DNA of 64,000 nt, from the NCBI RefSeq assembly GCF_905475345.1, contig NC_066602.1:1364001-1428000 (forward strand), read 5' to 3'. Shown in pieces: positions 45,680 through 57,078 of this stretch (the first letter of the stretch is position 1; the number at the start of each line of letters is the position of its first letter). A program made the translations under genes and the position numbers. Below the pieces are notes generated by a model that saw nothing but the letters and a program-made list of their open reading frames with translations, made no database searches and was not told where the DNA came from. Source of the DNA: Vespula vulgaris (taxonomy: Eukaryota; Arthropoda; Insecta; Hymenoptera; Vespidae).

Positions 45680-46080
45680 CTATAAGTATTAATTTGCAGC
45701 AAGAAATATTCCTTAAAATTTGTTTCGTAATATTACGTTCTATTCTCTTTGTATTAATTAAGTTAACAAGCTTCTTTCTTTTTTTATTACATAGTGATAA
45801 TGAATATGTATTACATTAAATCATTCGTATTATTTATTTTCCTTTTCGCGTAATCCATTTGAATGCGTTTTACGCCGGACAATTACAAATTCCATTCCAG
45901 CCGTCGAAAGAACCGGAAATTATAGTAGTGGGGGAAACGGATTTGTCGACCAATCTCTTTTAATTCGCCTTACTACTGCCCTCTCCTATTAATTACCATA
46001 AGAAATAATCCGCCATATAGCATAATTACATATTGCAATGATTGCTTTTGTTTTGATTAATTCATCGCACTCTCCCAAGG
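45680..46080 (+). pseudogene. Family C copy, frame kept at 3' end
   Basis: The leader has lost its ATG and the first body half has stops. The last 40 codons remain in the family frame: GKRICRPISFNS, YYCPLLLITI, TYCNDCFCFD and stop, matching 1,853. This supports selection on the cysteine-bearing end in the past. Confidence 0.5.
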
Positions 46081-46607
46081 GATAATATTAAATGAAAAGG
46101 AATACATTTTTCGTTGTCATTTTTTCATAATAAAAATATCTTGTGAACATTATTGCCGACATTTTTAATTACCACCTGACTAACTTTGGTCAAAAATGTT
46201 ATTTATGCAAACAATTCTTTCTTCCAATTTCTTTTTTCATAATAAAAATTGTATAATCGGCGAAATGATCGTTATAAGAAGTATCTAATCGTCGTTTGAA
46301 ACGTTCAGTTTGTCCTTAAAATTCATCCACAGTGACGTGCTGTTTTATGTTATAGGTCGAATTTGAAAAAATCAGAAAAAGAAACGTATCGTTCGATTTA
46401 TATTGTATTAGTTAAGTTTATCAACATTTTTCAAAATTTTTTTAATGTTTCTAGGGAATAACAAAAATCATCATGCTGAAAACAATAGCAAGGCATTTCC
46501 TTTTGAAATAAAGACGGTGACTCTAACTTATCCGTAATACCTTGTATAACGTGTTCGTCAGATGTTCGATATTAAACAGAAAGAAAAATAGGAAGACAAA
46601 ACTTATA
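46081..46607. other. C-D spacer
   Basis: Equivalent of 1,259-1,852 and 29,394-30,000. No frame. Confidence 0.4.
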
Positions 46608-47190
46608 ATGGTCACAACGAAGAACTTTCTCGAAATCGAAATAGTTCTGTTTCACTATGCTACTCTCGAATGGTGGTACGAGGCTAGGGAATATACTCCT
46701 TTCAAAGGATCAAAAGGTAAGCGGCTTCGGTCAGAGGGTATAATCGATTGAGTCCGGACAGGTCCTTCGAAGGGACATCCAATGGTTCGTGCGGATCGTG
46801 GGTCAAAGTGAAATTTTTACTTTAATGAGGGTATATTCCTTTGTAAGAAAGAAGATTTCTTCGCGGAATCTTTTTTGATTACATCTTGTTCCACCCTCAG
46901 AAGAATTCAAAGCAGTCGAAAAGGGAAAATGGAGATCAATCCTAACGTTAACAGTGTTCTTGGATATCGAACTAATGTTAATTTGGATAGCATTTAGTTA
47001 GAAAGTTATATATACCGTAATAATATTTATTTCAATGCCATGAGTGAGATTAGGAACGGCAAAGAAAATATTAAGGCGAATTATTCCAAAAAAGATTTGC
47101 GAATCCATGTCGAAGATGAAGAAGAAGAAAAAGGTGATACAGGGGATGAAGAAGTCGAAGGTGATTGTAAATATTATGTTCACGTTTAAA
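46608..47190 (+). pseudogene. Family D copy, several stops
   Basis: MVTTKNFLEIEIVLFHYATL, EWWYEAREYTPFKGSKGKRL, RSEGIID then TGA. Further pieces HPMVRADRGSK, NEGIFLCKKEDF, RTNVNLDS match the copy at 57,079. The 48-codon first part is the most complete D start in the window. Confidence 0.55.
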
Positions 47191-47323
47191 AATACCGAAA
47201 TGAATTTAAGATAGGTTTAACTTTTGGAATGATTAAACCTGTAGATGTACAAAAGATTTATCGACTTGTTCCAAGTTTACGTCACCTCGTCATGGTTACT
47301 CCATCAAATTAAATTAAGTAATC

Positions 47324-47533
47324 ATTCGATTAAATTGAAAGTAAAAGAAATGTTGAATTAATTTTCTTAATTGTTTGTCCTAACATTCGTATCGTGTACT
47401 GAGAAAATATTCATAATATTTCATTTACATTCGATTAAATTGAAAGTAGAAGAAATGTTGAATTAATTTTCTTAATTGTTTGTCATAACATTCGCATCGT
47501 GTACTTAAAAAATATTCAGAATATTAATTTACG
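47324..47533. repeat. 105-bp tandem duplication
   Basis: Two direct copies start at 47,324 and 47,429 (ATTCGATTAAATTGAAAGTA), differing at a handful of bases, within the 3' flank of D. No other flank copy has it. Confidence 0.85.
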
Positions 47534-47619
47534 TTTTAGAGTAATATTGTAATATCAACAAATTCATTTACTGCGTAGCCAGAATTCTCTTGTTAATACG
47601 TTTTAATAGGCAATTGATA

Positions 47620-48620
47620 AAAATGCATTTGCGTATTACAATTTCCCATATGTATCGTCGAGTACCTTCGAATTAAACGATTCGTTATTATTTCTCTCCA
47701 TCCGTGAGTGCTCTTATGCGCGCTTGAATATGCCAGTTCAAGTGGAAGAAATGAGTGCTCGCTCCTTTGAGCGGATATTTCCAGTCTGATTTTGTAGATA
47801 GGAAAAATATTTTTTCATTTGTTTTCCCCTTATCAAACCATACAGACAATTGGACGATACGACTGGCTGTATATCTCAATTAGATTTTAAATCCATTATC
47901 TAATTACCTGCACATTTAATTAAGTCTTCTGCAGATCGATGTACCACGCCTGCTTCAGTTCTTTCATTCGAACGACTGCATTTTCCTAAAAATTTACCTC
48001 TTATTGGAAAACTTAAATGAATGATCCAATCGTACTTCTTCTTATCAAATACTTGATATATTATGTTATAAACTAGTTAGTTCCTATGGAAATATTATAT
48101 TTCTGCAATCGTTTATTTCTTTCTACGTGTAACTGTGTATAGCAGTGATTTATTATATTTTACGTAACATAATATTTGAATTTTCCGAATTTATCATCGG
48201 AATGATTTAACTTCTTAATGAGCGCACAGATAACACTGACGTAACACTTGGTTAGTCATTACTTATCGACATTATTAATATACTTATGCTTATCGACTTA
48301 ATACTTATCGACATAAACAATTAGACAGGTAATCGTATTATCCAAATGTCTGCTTGGTTTGATTAGAGGAAAACAAATGAAAAAATACCTGGCATATTTT
48401 CGAGATACGCGAGAAGTTATACGCACACGCGCCCATAGAATCGCACAATCATCCCGTCCATTTGAATAAGCTCACGCATGCGCAAAAGTCCGCACCCAGA
48501 TGGAAAGAGATAATAATAACACGTTCAATATGAAGGTACTTGACGATATATATAGGGGAAAATATTACGCACCTGCAGATCATTATACCTCGAATGAATC
48601 ATTAAAACGAGAATGCGAGA
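47620..48620. repeat. R element with long centre
   Basis: Left arm 47,640-47,855 (- strand MKKYFSYLQNQTGNIR... then TGA), centre about 480 bp with CAGATCGATGTACCACG, right arm 48,340-48,600. Flanked on both sides by D copies rather than D and N. Confidence 0.6.
48377..48469 (+). CDS. Family R small frame, short
   Basis: 30 residues, MKKYLAYFRDTREVIRTRAH, then RIAQ and TAA. The start and spacing match 4,343 and 60,751. Confidence 0.2.
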   Translation: MKKYLAYFRDTREVIRTRAHRIAQSSRPFE

Positions 48621-48639
48621 TAAGCAGCAAATTAGTTGG

Positions 48640-49260
48640 TCGAAATCCCTATATTATTGAACACGTACATTAAATATTATAAACATTCTTTAAGTGCATA
48701 TCGTGAATATCATGATAACCAATTTGGAAGATTGAATTAAACAATTCTCCTCTTTTCAATTATATTAAAAAATTATTTAAACTGACTATGATAATCGCTT
48801 TAATAATTAGTTTAACAAATGGTTTAAATAATTATTTAAACCGGTATAACGTTGATATGATGACGCAAACGTACACTGAATATTCGACGTATAATTTAAA
48901 AGTGTTCCCTGGCTAACATTAATATCCCGAAAAACGGTGAATTTTTTAATCGTACATGCAGAATTAATCATTTTCAAAGATAAACCTTTCTGAATACCAT
49001 TTCAATTCCATTTTAGTCCAGATTCCGTTTGCAACAGCGAACTGTTCTTTCACAAATATCACTCAACATATTCGATTACATCCTCTAAATAAAGCCTTTT
49101 TTTAAATTCTTAAAGTTTGGATACTTTCAATAAGATATATTCCTTTTCCTCCTATAACCCTTCGAATGTAGCTTTATAAAACAATGCCATATTAACCTCG
49201 TCAAGGATTTTTGTCACTGCCTTTATAAATGTTTTTTTTCTTGCTGGTTAATTTCGATCA
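48640..49260 (-). pseudogene. Family D copy, decayed, with 3' flank
   Basis: The D block is inverted near 49,090-49,250 (YKATFEGL-like, VNMALFYKATFE region). A local duplication of AATTATTTAAAC lies at 48,770-48,845. Confidence 0.4.
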
Positions 49261-49581
49261 TATAATGAAGATGGTGTGGAAATCAATACTACGGTTCACG
49301 TAAAGACTAGGACGATGTTTGAAAAGGAAGCGTGCTGGGTTTGAAAAAAGCCTTCTTTTCAAACCCAGCACGTCGATTGATAATATGACAAGGAAGCTCT
49401 AAAAATATTTTGGAAACTATTGATGACTTTAGATAATTGAATACTGCCGATCGATACTATGTATTTCATTATCCAAACATAAGATATATGGATATATATT
49501 TTCTTTTCTTCCTTTTTTTATATTCGAGTTAAAATATAAAGCGTCATATCACTGGCTAAGAACTGTAACAAAAAAGTAAAA

Positions 49582-49818
49582 ATGTTAATGCACAACGCTT
49601 CCGATGATAACATCCGACAACTTCGAAATTTAAATGATTGGCACTCCATGACAGGTGAAGAATTTGAAATGATCATAATGAAATATATAATGGATCATAA
49701 CGAAAAAGCAAATACTTCTCATGATGATGAATTCACCAATGATATTATTTTTAATATGACCAAAAGAAATAGGGAAAACAATATTTTTTGCATGAGAAGC
49801 ATTTTTGGTCGATTTTGA
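49582..49818 (+). CDS. Unclassified 78-aa frame
   Basis: ATG-started and hydrophilic: NIRQLRNLNDWHSMTGEEFE, MIIMKYIMDHNEKAN, SHDDEFTNDIIFNMTKRN. The composition looks protein-like, and it lies in the D-C spacer antisense to the flanking D and C copies. The corresponding place at 22,140-22,400 is similar in DNA but not open; 1,580-1,740 and 57,950-58,110 lack the middle. It may be a spliced exon of another gene, or chance. Confidence 0.3.
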   Translation: MLMHNASDDNIRQLRNLNDWHSMTGEEFEMIIMKYIMDHNEKANTSHDDEFTNDIIFNMTKRNRENNIFCMRSIFGRF

Positions 49819-49959
49819 CAGATTGCAATCAAAAAATGTATAATTACGTTCACAAGATATTTTTATTATGAGATAATATCAACAAGAAAACTAATTTTTT
49901 TTTTAATCAGTATTAATCTTTTGTAGGGAGCGATCGATAAAGTTGAAGCAAAAGACCAT

Positions 49960-50390
49960 GTTGCAATACGCAGATATCCAAAGTCGATTATACCATATGA
50001 TAATTAAAAAGGGAAAAATATTCATCGAGAAATCAATTTCCCCTTAATCCATGTCCCACTAGGCTCTTTCGGCTCGTTAGATCGCGTAATAGTAAATTTT
50101 AATCGACTTACATAAATCGTGTTCAAATGAAATACGTAAAAGAGAAAAAGATAATATTACGAAAAAAAAATTGTCTTCTCTGAATACAATCTTCATTACA
50201 ACGTCATAAAAAAAGAGAGATATGTAAAAAAAGAGAGTGTTAACTTAAGTAATAGAAGAAGAATAGAAAATAATATTACGAAAAAAATTGTCAAACAATA
50301 TTTTTTACTCAAAATTAATTTTTATTGATATATACTTTAACGTCAAGAACAGGAAGAAATTTTCAAAATTCTTTAGTTAACTTCTAATTT
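49960..50390 (-). pseudogene. Family C copy, decayed
   Basis: The body outline (AATCGACTTACATAAATCG, CTAGGCTCTTTCGGCTCGTT) and leader region are recognisable; all frames have stops. An internal duplication of AAAAAAGAGAG occurs near 50,210-50,240. Confidence 0.4.
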
Positions 50391-50549
50391 CAGACTGTGA
50401 AAAGTAGGAACGAAAGAAGAACATAGAAAAAAAGAATAATTATTCATCGAATCAATAAATATCAATAGAGAAATTCATTTCCTCAGAGCTTATGACCTTT
50501 TTGGTTCTTTCAATCGTATGATAGGAAATATTGATTAACCTACATAAAA

Positions 50550-50770
50550 CCCTGTGCAGAGGGTTCCCTCCTGGTCGTTAGGTAAACTACCCAAAGGGAT
50601 TTGTGGGGTATGAATTGCCTGTAAGAATATGGCGATAAAGCTGTGCGTCATTCCTTCGGAATTTATCGAACTAGAAATACGTGAGCGAGTGTCGTACAAG
50701 AAATATTTGTTACGTGTGTACTTCATACGTTCCAAAGGGTAGTTTTACAAGGAGTTCAAGCGGTGGAAAC
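50550..50770. promoter_or_regulatory. J block
   Basis: Between C (-) and A (+); TGTGCAGAGGGTTCCCTCC, GTCATTCCTTCGGAATTTAT and TACGTGAGCGAGTGTCGTAC link it to the J copies at 7,690 and 54,560. Confidence 0.4.
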
Positions 50771-50870
50771 AATTTCTTCGTTTTCACTAGTCTTGTGTTT
50801 CTGTTATCAATGTAAGGTGAATTTATCTGTAGGCATTAGTATGTAATTTATTATAAAATTTCAATTATAT

Positions 50871-51330
50871 ATTATGGAAATAAAACTGATTCTCGTGATC
50901 AATACCATCTTAATTATTGTTTGTTGCTTTTCGGAAAAGATACTTTACATCACTTAAAATGGCGTAATCCGATTTGCCTTCGATAACTATATATGCATAC
51001 TATTAGATGAACAATTGAATGTCTATCGTAAGTCTGAACTAATCTACGAATTTTAAATTGTTTCAGAGATATACTAAAGGAAACGAAGGCGGAAGCAGGA
51101 AAAGTTCCAATAGCTTGCAAGTATTACAAAGGCCCGAGTTGAGGGATATTTGAATTATAATTCCAAACAAGATATACGAAATTTCACTACCTCGTGTTAA
51201 TGAAGTATTCTATATCCGAAGTGAAACATATTTACTTTGGCCTGTTCTTCCTTATATCCGGCGATAACTCCTACATGGATAGTACAAATGCAATCAATCA
51301 GATTATGATATGAAAACGTTTTTCTGTTTC
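50871..51330 (+). pseudogene. Family A copy, decayed
   Basis: The leader reads MEIKLILVINTILIIVCCF then a frameshift. Exon 2 after TTGTTTCAG (51,066): RYTKGNEGGSRKSSNSLQVL, stop; the tail is recognisable as PCSSLYPAI-like text. Confidence 0.5.
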
Positions 51331-51482
51331 TTCTTATATTTCAGTGGAAAATCAGTCAATGGTTTGTTTATCGAATTTTAGAGATAAGGTACAAGTTTGT
51401 TGTTCTTAAATGTACTGTCGAATATAAAATCTGTATCATAGGGATGTTTTATAATAATTTATTGAATTTTTACGCAGATTTT

Positions 51483-51882
51483 ATGATAGCGACGAGAATA
51501 TTTCTATTAATGAGTTGGACATTAAGTCTCTTAACTCTAGCTGGCATATATGTATTATATTAATGTGTATAATTCAAGAACCCATATATTTTTCACCTTT
51601 GTAAAGAAGAATATTTGATATGGGAAGCAAGATGTTCGATGAAAGAGAGGAGGTGAATAATAATATATGAATAAAAATTTCAATATTTTTTCATAGAATT
51701 TTGCGTTACATGTCATTCGTCATTTAATGTGTCAGATCGTAAAAGGGGCGGAGGTAGCTGACGCTGCTCACGAATTTATTAAAAAACTTGTAAACGATAT
51801 GGAACTCAAGTTGATGAGAGAGGCACCATATTATCCGACGTATAGAAGTAAACATGTTGCTACTGGTAGAGCATTACTCTAG
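51483..51882 (+). pseudogene. Family B copy, exon 1 truncated
   Basis: MIATRIFLLMSWTLSLLTLA, GIYVLY, then TAA at 51,561. Splice signals are kept (GAGGAG then GTGAAT; TGTCAG at 51,731-51,735). Exon 2 is open from 51,736 to TAG at 51,880: IVKGAEVADAAHEFIKKLVN, LMREAPYYPTY, with a frameshift near the end. Confidence 0.55.
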
Positions 51883-51989
51883 CAACCATCGACATCAATA
51901 TTGAATTTTAATAAACGAGGTACGAAGAGATCAGATATAATTAACTTGTCATGTATCTTATCCAATTTTCTATATTAATTTCATCTTTT

Positions 51990-52614
51990 ATAATAGAGTG
52001 CATTGGATCGTGTAATTAGAAGAGCGGTTCAAGATGCAGATAGAATTTTAACCAAGGAAGGAACATCGTTAGCGATAGTTCATGTATGCATTATGTGATT
52101 GGGAATACCTAGGAAGAGGAAAAAGAAGAAAAAACATTTGTGCTTTACGACGAAGTTTGGAAAGACCATTAGGGCGTTAGTTTAAAAAGCGTCGGAAGGT
52201 AGTACGAGGAAATGGGAGGGATTTACTTCTTCCAAAGGATCCAAACGTAAGCGGCTTTAGTTGGAGGGTATACGCGATTGTACGTAGAATGATTTTTTAA
52301 GGGATCGTACGATGTTCCATGCGGGTCATGGATCGAAGGGGAATGGAAATGAAACTGAGGGAGGTTTATCATACAAAATAATTTAACATACAGGGACGAT
52401 TAAAAGATTCAAAATTTTTGGAAATAATAACGATAGCAGGAGTATACTTTTAAATTATACGTGAAATAAAAAGTCCACGTTCGCATCATCGTTATTCCAT
52501 CGATATAAATTAAGTAACAGTTCGCTATAATTAAAAAAGGAGAAATGTTGAATCCCATGTTTCAAATTGTTTGTCATCATATTCACGACATGTAGTTAAA
52601 AAATATTCGTAATA
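51990..52614 (+). pseudogene. D' block and 3' flank
   Basis: The GNT.EEEKEEKTFVLYDEVWK frame and the KFGK frame are both broken. The flank ends abruptly near 52,615. Confidence 0.45.
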
Positions 52615-53110
52615 TAAAACGGTGAGATGAACGTACCCTGAATATTTACCGCAAAATTTAAGTCTCCCGAGCTAACAGCACAATTTCAATAGGAAACTTC
52701 AGTGAAACACGGATTTTCCAAACAGTAGCAGTGCAAACACTCGATCCGCCCAAATCACTCTCTAACTGTGTGGTTCTCTCGAAGAGGAAATACGTGAAAC
52801 AGAGGATGGTGAGATGAGGAAATAAAGAAATATGACAAGAGATTTTCTCCGAATACATTTTTTCTATTATCGTGCAATAATGGAAATGAATTCTAGGATA
52901 ACTTAAGCAATATATATTTGTTTACGAGATAAGAAAGTGATATTTGAAGAAAATGTTTTTAAGGAATATTGAAGTAGATGTAACTTCCTACGAAAAAATG
53001 TTTTAACAACAAAATATTTTATAATAAGAATTATATAGTATGAAAATTGTAATACCCGTAATATGAAATAATATTAGAACACTATTTTTAAGTATGACTT
53101 AAACTTACGA
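52615..53110 (-). pseudogene. Rearranged junction then C' region
   Basis: Directly after the B/D' flank come about 60 bp of D-type 3' flank (CGGTGAGATGAACGTACCCT; compare 21,415), then C' sequence (52,680-53,110). The R element and N expected here are deleted. Confidence 0.55.
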
Positions 53111-53389
53111 AAGAAGAAACATTACATATTTCGTATATGATATTACGATTACTTTCTAGAAATTAACGTTGATAATTACAATAATTATTATTTTTGATGT
53201 TATTATTAAAATAATTTGAAATTATTAATACAAAAATCATTAATAATAATTACTTATATTATATATAATTACAGTTTTACTTGCATATTGCAATTAAAAA
53301 AGAGAAAAGTAACTATCAATTTCGTTAGAAGATTCCAAGTTTTATGAAATAATTTTTCAAGTGCATAAAGGAAATAAAAATATAACAAC

Positions 53390-53600
53390 ATAGTTACAGG
53401 AGAGGGGAAATTTTTCATCCCCAAACTAGAAAATTAAAATCTAGGAATCTTGGTCTTCTAACGAGATGACGTGGGATTAATTTAACCAGGGGAAGTCATT
53501 CCTTCCGTGATTTTCGACCCAGTAATACGCAAGTGTGTGTCATACGCGAAATAATCCCTTGCTGTCATAAGTGGCAAACAACAGCATTACAAATAATAGC
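53390..53600. promoter_or_regulatory. J2 block
   Basis: Close to the copies at 6,520 and 62,600, with GGAGAGGGGAAATTTTTCAT and TACGCAAGTGTGTGTCATAC. Confidence 0.4.
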
Positions 53601-53992
53601 AACGATTGAAACACCTTTATCACTAATCATTCTATTATTCCATTAATATTCTTTAAATTTAGCATTACATTTGTATAAGATTTATTAGAAAATACCATTT
53701 CCATATTATAGAAGTTACCGGATAATTACTCCAATTTGGGATTCATACCATTTAGAATATTTGAGATAAATTCACTTATAAATAATAATACTTTCTTCGG
53801 CTGCATATAATCTACGAAAATATTCAATAAATTATTATAAGGTATATAGATACGATATAGATTGTATAGTCCACATTACATTTTAGAATGAAAAATTTAT
53901 CTTATGTCTAAAATATCTTACCATTCAATAAACACAGCATTGATTGATTTTCCATTTAAACATAAATGTAAAAAGGAAAAAGTTTCCATATA

Positions 53993-54429
53993 TTAATCTC
54001 GTTGATGGTCTGGCTTGATTTGTACCATCCATATAGGACTTATAGTCGGATGTACGGAAGAACAGAAAGTGTCAATGAAAATGTGTTTCACTTTGGATGT
54101 GCAATGTTATATTATCTGGTGGAGCGAAGTAGAACTTTTTGTATCTTCTTTCGAATTACAATTCAAATATAAGTCAATTTGGCTCCTTTGCAATACATCC
54201 AGGCTATTGGAACTGCTTTCGTCTTCCGTTGGTTTAGTATATCCCTGAAACAATGTAAGATTCGTAGATTAGTTAAGAGTTACGGAAGCCGTTGAATTGT
54301 ACATCTAATTGTACTGTCCTCAAAAATATATTTTGTTTCATGCTTTTAAGCGATATAAAGTACCTTTTCCGAAATGAAAACAACAATAATTTAGATAGCA
54401 TTGATCACGAAAATCAGTTTTATTTCCAT
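53993..54429 (-). pseudogene. Family A copy
   Basis: Leader MEIKLIFVINAI then TAA. Exon 2 after TTTCAG (54,245-54,247): GYTKPTEDESSSNSLDVL, IDLYLNCNSKEDTKSS; the tail TSKVKHIFIDTFCSSVHPTI, then W, is in another frame. Confidence 0.55.
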
Positions 54430-54559
54430 AATGTAAACTTGAAATTTTATAATAAATCACACACTAATGACTACTAACAGATTTAGCTTATATTGATAGT
54501 TGAAACAAATGACTAGGAAGAATGAAGAAAGTGCTTCAACTACCTGAATACTTATATAA

Positions 54560-54780
54560 CTGATCTCTGAGACGTATGAAGTATGCACGAACGAATATTT
54601 GTTGTACCACACTCGCTCGCGTATTACTAGTTCAACAATCACCGAAGGAATGACCTGCAGCATCATCGCCGTCCTCCGAACGACGGTATTTATACCCCGC
54701 ACAACGCTTTGGATTCTTAACCCAGCGAACACGATAGCGCCCTTTGCACAGGGTTATTACACTTGACGTAGATTAATCAA
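54560..54780. promoter_or_regulatory. J block
   Basis: ACACTCGCTCGCGTATTACT, a CCTCCGAACGACGG stretch, then GGTATTTATACCCCGC (TATA-like on both strands) and CACAGGGTTATTACAC. The same arrangement is seen at 63,890. Confidence 0.45.
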
Positions 54781-54899
54781 TATATAGAAAGAACCAAGAT
54801 GCTCATAAGTTACGAGGAAATGAATTTCTCTATTGATCTCTATTAATTGGATGTATCATTATTCTTCTTCTTGCTCTTCTATGTTCTTCTGTCGTCTCT

Positions 54900-55390
54900 T
54901 TTTTCCCTTCCTTTTCTTTACAATTTGAAATTAGAAATTAATTAAAGAATTCCGAAAATTGTCAAATTTGTTTTTTCTTGTTTTTTTCGTTAAAAGTATT
55001 TACGAATGAGAATTAATTTGGTGCAAATAATACTGTTTGACAATTTTTTTTTGGTATACCACTTTCTGTTCTTTGTCGATTACTTAATATAACAATCTCT
55101 TTTTTACACATCTGTCTTTTTTTAAAACGCATTAGTAAAGAATATGGATTAATACAAAATCATTCGTCACTTTTTTCCCCTAATATCATCTTTATCTCTT
55201 TTACGTATTTTATTTCGACACCATTTACGTAAGTCAATCAGAATTTCCTATTACGCGATTGAACAAAGCGGAAAGACTTCATTTGATATGGATTGTGGGG
55301 AAATGAATTTCTTTATGAATATAGATTTATCGACAGGTAGATTTATTGAACAGTCTACATAGAGACTTGAAATGAACCTGAGGATGGTAT
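54900..55390 (+). pseudogene. Family C copy, body open
   Basis: A frame through 55,180-55,360 reads SSLSLLRILFRHHLRKSIRI, SYYAIEQSGKTSFDMDCGEM, ending with a stop. This follows the C body (SF...LRQSI..SYSA.ER). The leader part upstream has stops. It diverges from other C copies after SGKT. Confidence 0.4.
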
Positions 55391-55692
55391 ATTTTACTTA
55401 TTATAATTATTATACTTATTAATATTATTATTATTATACTTATTATTATTGTATCTATTATTATATCAAAATATAAGTTATAAATGTTGTAGAAAGGCAG
55501 CATTTTCTTGAAATTTAGTTTCCTTCCAAATATAGTTTCTTAAATCCTACTTTCTACGTAATGCCAACACATTTCGTCATGAAAAATATGTATGAATGAA
55601 TAATTACGTACCGAAAAAAATTCCCTCCTCCAAAAGAAGTTATGTAAAATTAAATTTTTACGAAGTAAAGTGACTGAAAGGAATGTGGAGAA
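55391..55692. other. TTA-repeat stretch and Q flank
   Basis: 55,391-55,465 is a TTATTA-type low-complexity tract (also 8,876-8,900). The rest is Q flank. Confidence 0.5.
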
Positions 55693-55959
55693 TCAAAAGA
55701 GGAGAAAAGAATCAAAAAGGGAAATGAATGCATCTACGTAAAAAGAAATGTTCACTTTACTGTAGTAAGGATCCGAAATTATCGGGAACGTTTGGAAGGA
55801 ATTACTAGGGATGATACCCTCGTTAATATACGAAAAATAATTAGTGGAAACAATGCTCGCTCCACCATTTAGAGAGCTTACTACCAATATGCGGTGGTTG
55901 AATAGCCGTTTATTCTGAATTGAGCCCATACTCTCGTTCAAACAAGTTTCTTGGAGTTT
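55693..55959 (-). CDS. Family Q exon, best copy
   Basis: Open for 88 residues, in phase 0, from a CTCTTCAG acceptor (55,960-55,962) to its stop: KLQETCLNESMGSIQNKRLF, NHRILVVSSLNGGASIVST, YINEGIIPSNSFQTF, DPYYSKVNISF, ending DSFLLF. The copy at 8,935 is the same gene with TAG at codon 18; those at 19,995 and 31,441 share the first half in frame. No leader, so it would be an internal or last exon. Function unknown. Confidence 0.45.
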   Translation of the reverse strand, partial: KLQETCLNESMGSIQNKRLFNHRILVVSSLNGGASIVSTNYFSYINEGIIPSNSFQTFPIISDPYYSKVNISFYVDAFISLFDSFLLF

Positions 55960-56399
55960 CTGAAGAGAGATGGTTCAGAATAATATAAAAGCTCGCAGTC
56001 AGTCACGATAATGGAAATCATTTATATCATTTTAGAAAATATGCTCTCGGATAGATAAACGATATTTCAATTTTATATCGTTTAATATTGACCCAAGAAT
56101 TTATTTTCATAGGATTTTTTTCATTTACCGTGTTTTAGAGAATCGCATAATTCTATATACATATATATGATCTATATTCGAGACGCTACATTACAGATCT
56201 TATTATATAATTTCGTGTTTAACACTAGGATATACCGTTTTATAAGATACGATAGAAAGTTGGATAGTTTTTGATCATTATTTTACACTATATTTCACAC
56301 TGTGCAATTCTTCTTCGATATGTTATTGTATAATATTGAACAGAAAAGAAAATATAATTAGAGTTACCGGATTTATGGTATGTTTGTTTATACATTTTT

Positions 56400-56568
56400 A
56401 CGATTTAATCGTATGATCGTATATAGAGCCGACCGCAGCTGTTGCCTCTTCCATGATGTTATATCGTGCTTGCTCTCCCTATTGACTCTAATACTACCTA
56501 TTGACGAGTCTAACATGTGAGTTGATTTTCTTGGCTGATACTAGTTGAATTGCTGGCTTTAATGTCAG
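56400..56568 (-). repeat. P block
   Basis: As at position 1, but complete on the left: TCGTATGATCGTATATAGAG and CGACGAGTCTAAC (here GACGAGTCTAACATG). Confidence 0.6.
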
Positions 56569-56778
56569 TTAATCAATTAGAATAGAGATACATGACTCAA
56601 TCTTCGAGAGATACATATCGACAATCGAACCGGTATCGTATGTTTTCGTAAATAATCGTATTAGTTTTCTTTTTGTAATTATCATACTTTCCGCTTGCTT
56701 GAAGGGAAAGTCTGTTTCAGAGAGTTTGAAAGAGATTTGACGTATTTTTCTGATAGAAATAAAATCATAAATATACAT
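56569..56778 (-). CDS. Family W frame
   Basis: 69 residues: MYIYDFISIRKIRQISFKLS, FPFKQAESMIITKRKLIRLF, TKTYDTGS, ending ISILID. ATG is directly preceded by an in-frame TGA, so this ATG would be the start. It aligns with 15,545-15,791 and 145-408. Lysine-rich; no domain recognised. Confidence 0.45.
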   Translation of the reverse strand: MYIYDFISIRKIRQISFKLSETDFPFKQAESMIITKRKLIRLFTKTYDTGSIVDMYLSKIESCISILID

Positions 56779-57078
56779 TCAAATATTGTGATAAATAGTT
56801 GGGAATCTTAAAAAGTATATTAAAAAATTAATTGAACGTTTTTAATATCTTCGGATGATTTTTAAGTATGTTTAACAAAAATAAAATATCAAAGAGATCG
56901 AAAATTTTTAAGGATCACTTTTTTTCAATACCACCGTCTAAATCGTTTAATTCCATTAACTATGAAATATGCGGACAGAGCAATTTAAAGTTGCTCGAAT
57001 ATTCACTTTGATATATTAACATTATCATTTTTGACATTATTTTCCAAGAAATTCGACCTATATCGAAATGTGACTCAC

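Noticed and set aside
55984..56005. TATAAAAGC followed by CAGTCAGTC as a + strand promoter
   Set aside because: Spacing between the box and the initiator-like sequence is about half of what is expected, and the nearest gene (Q) is on the other strand.
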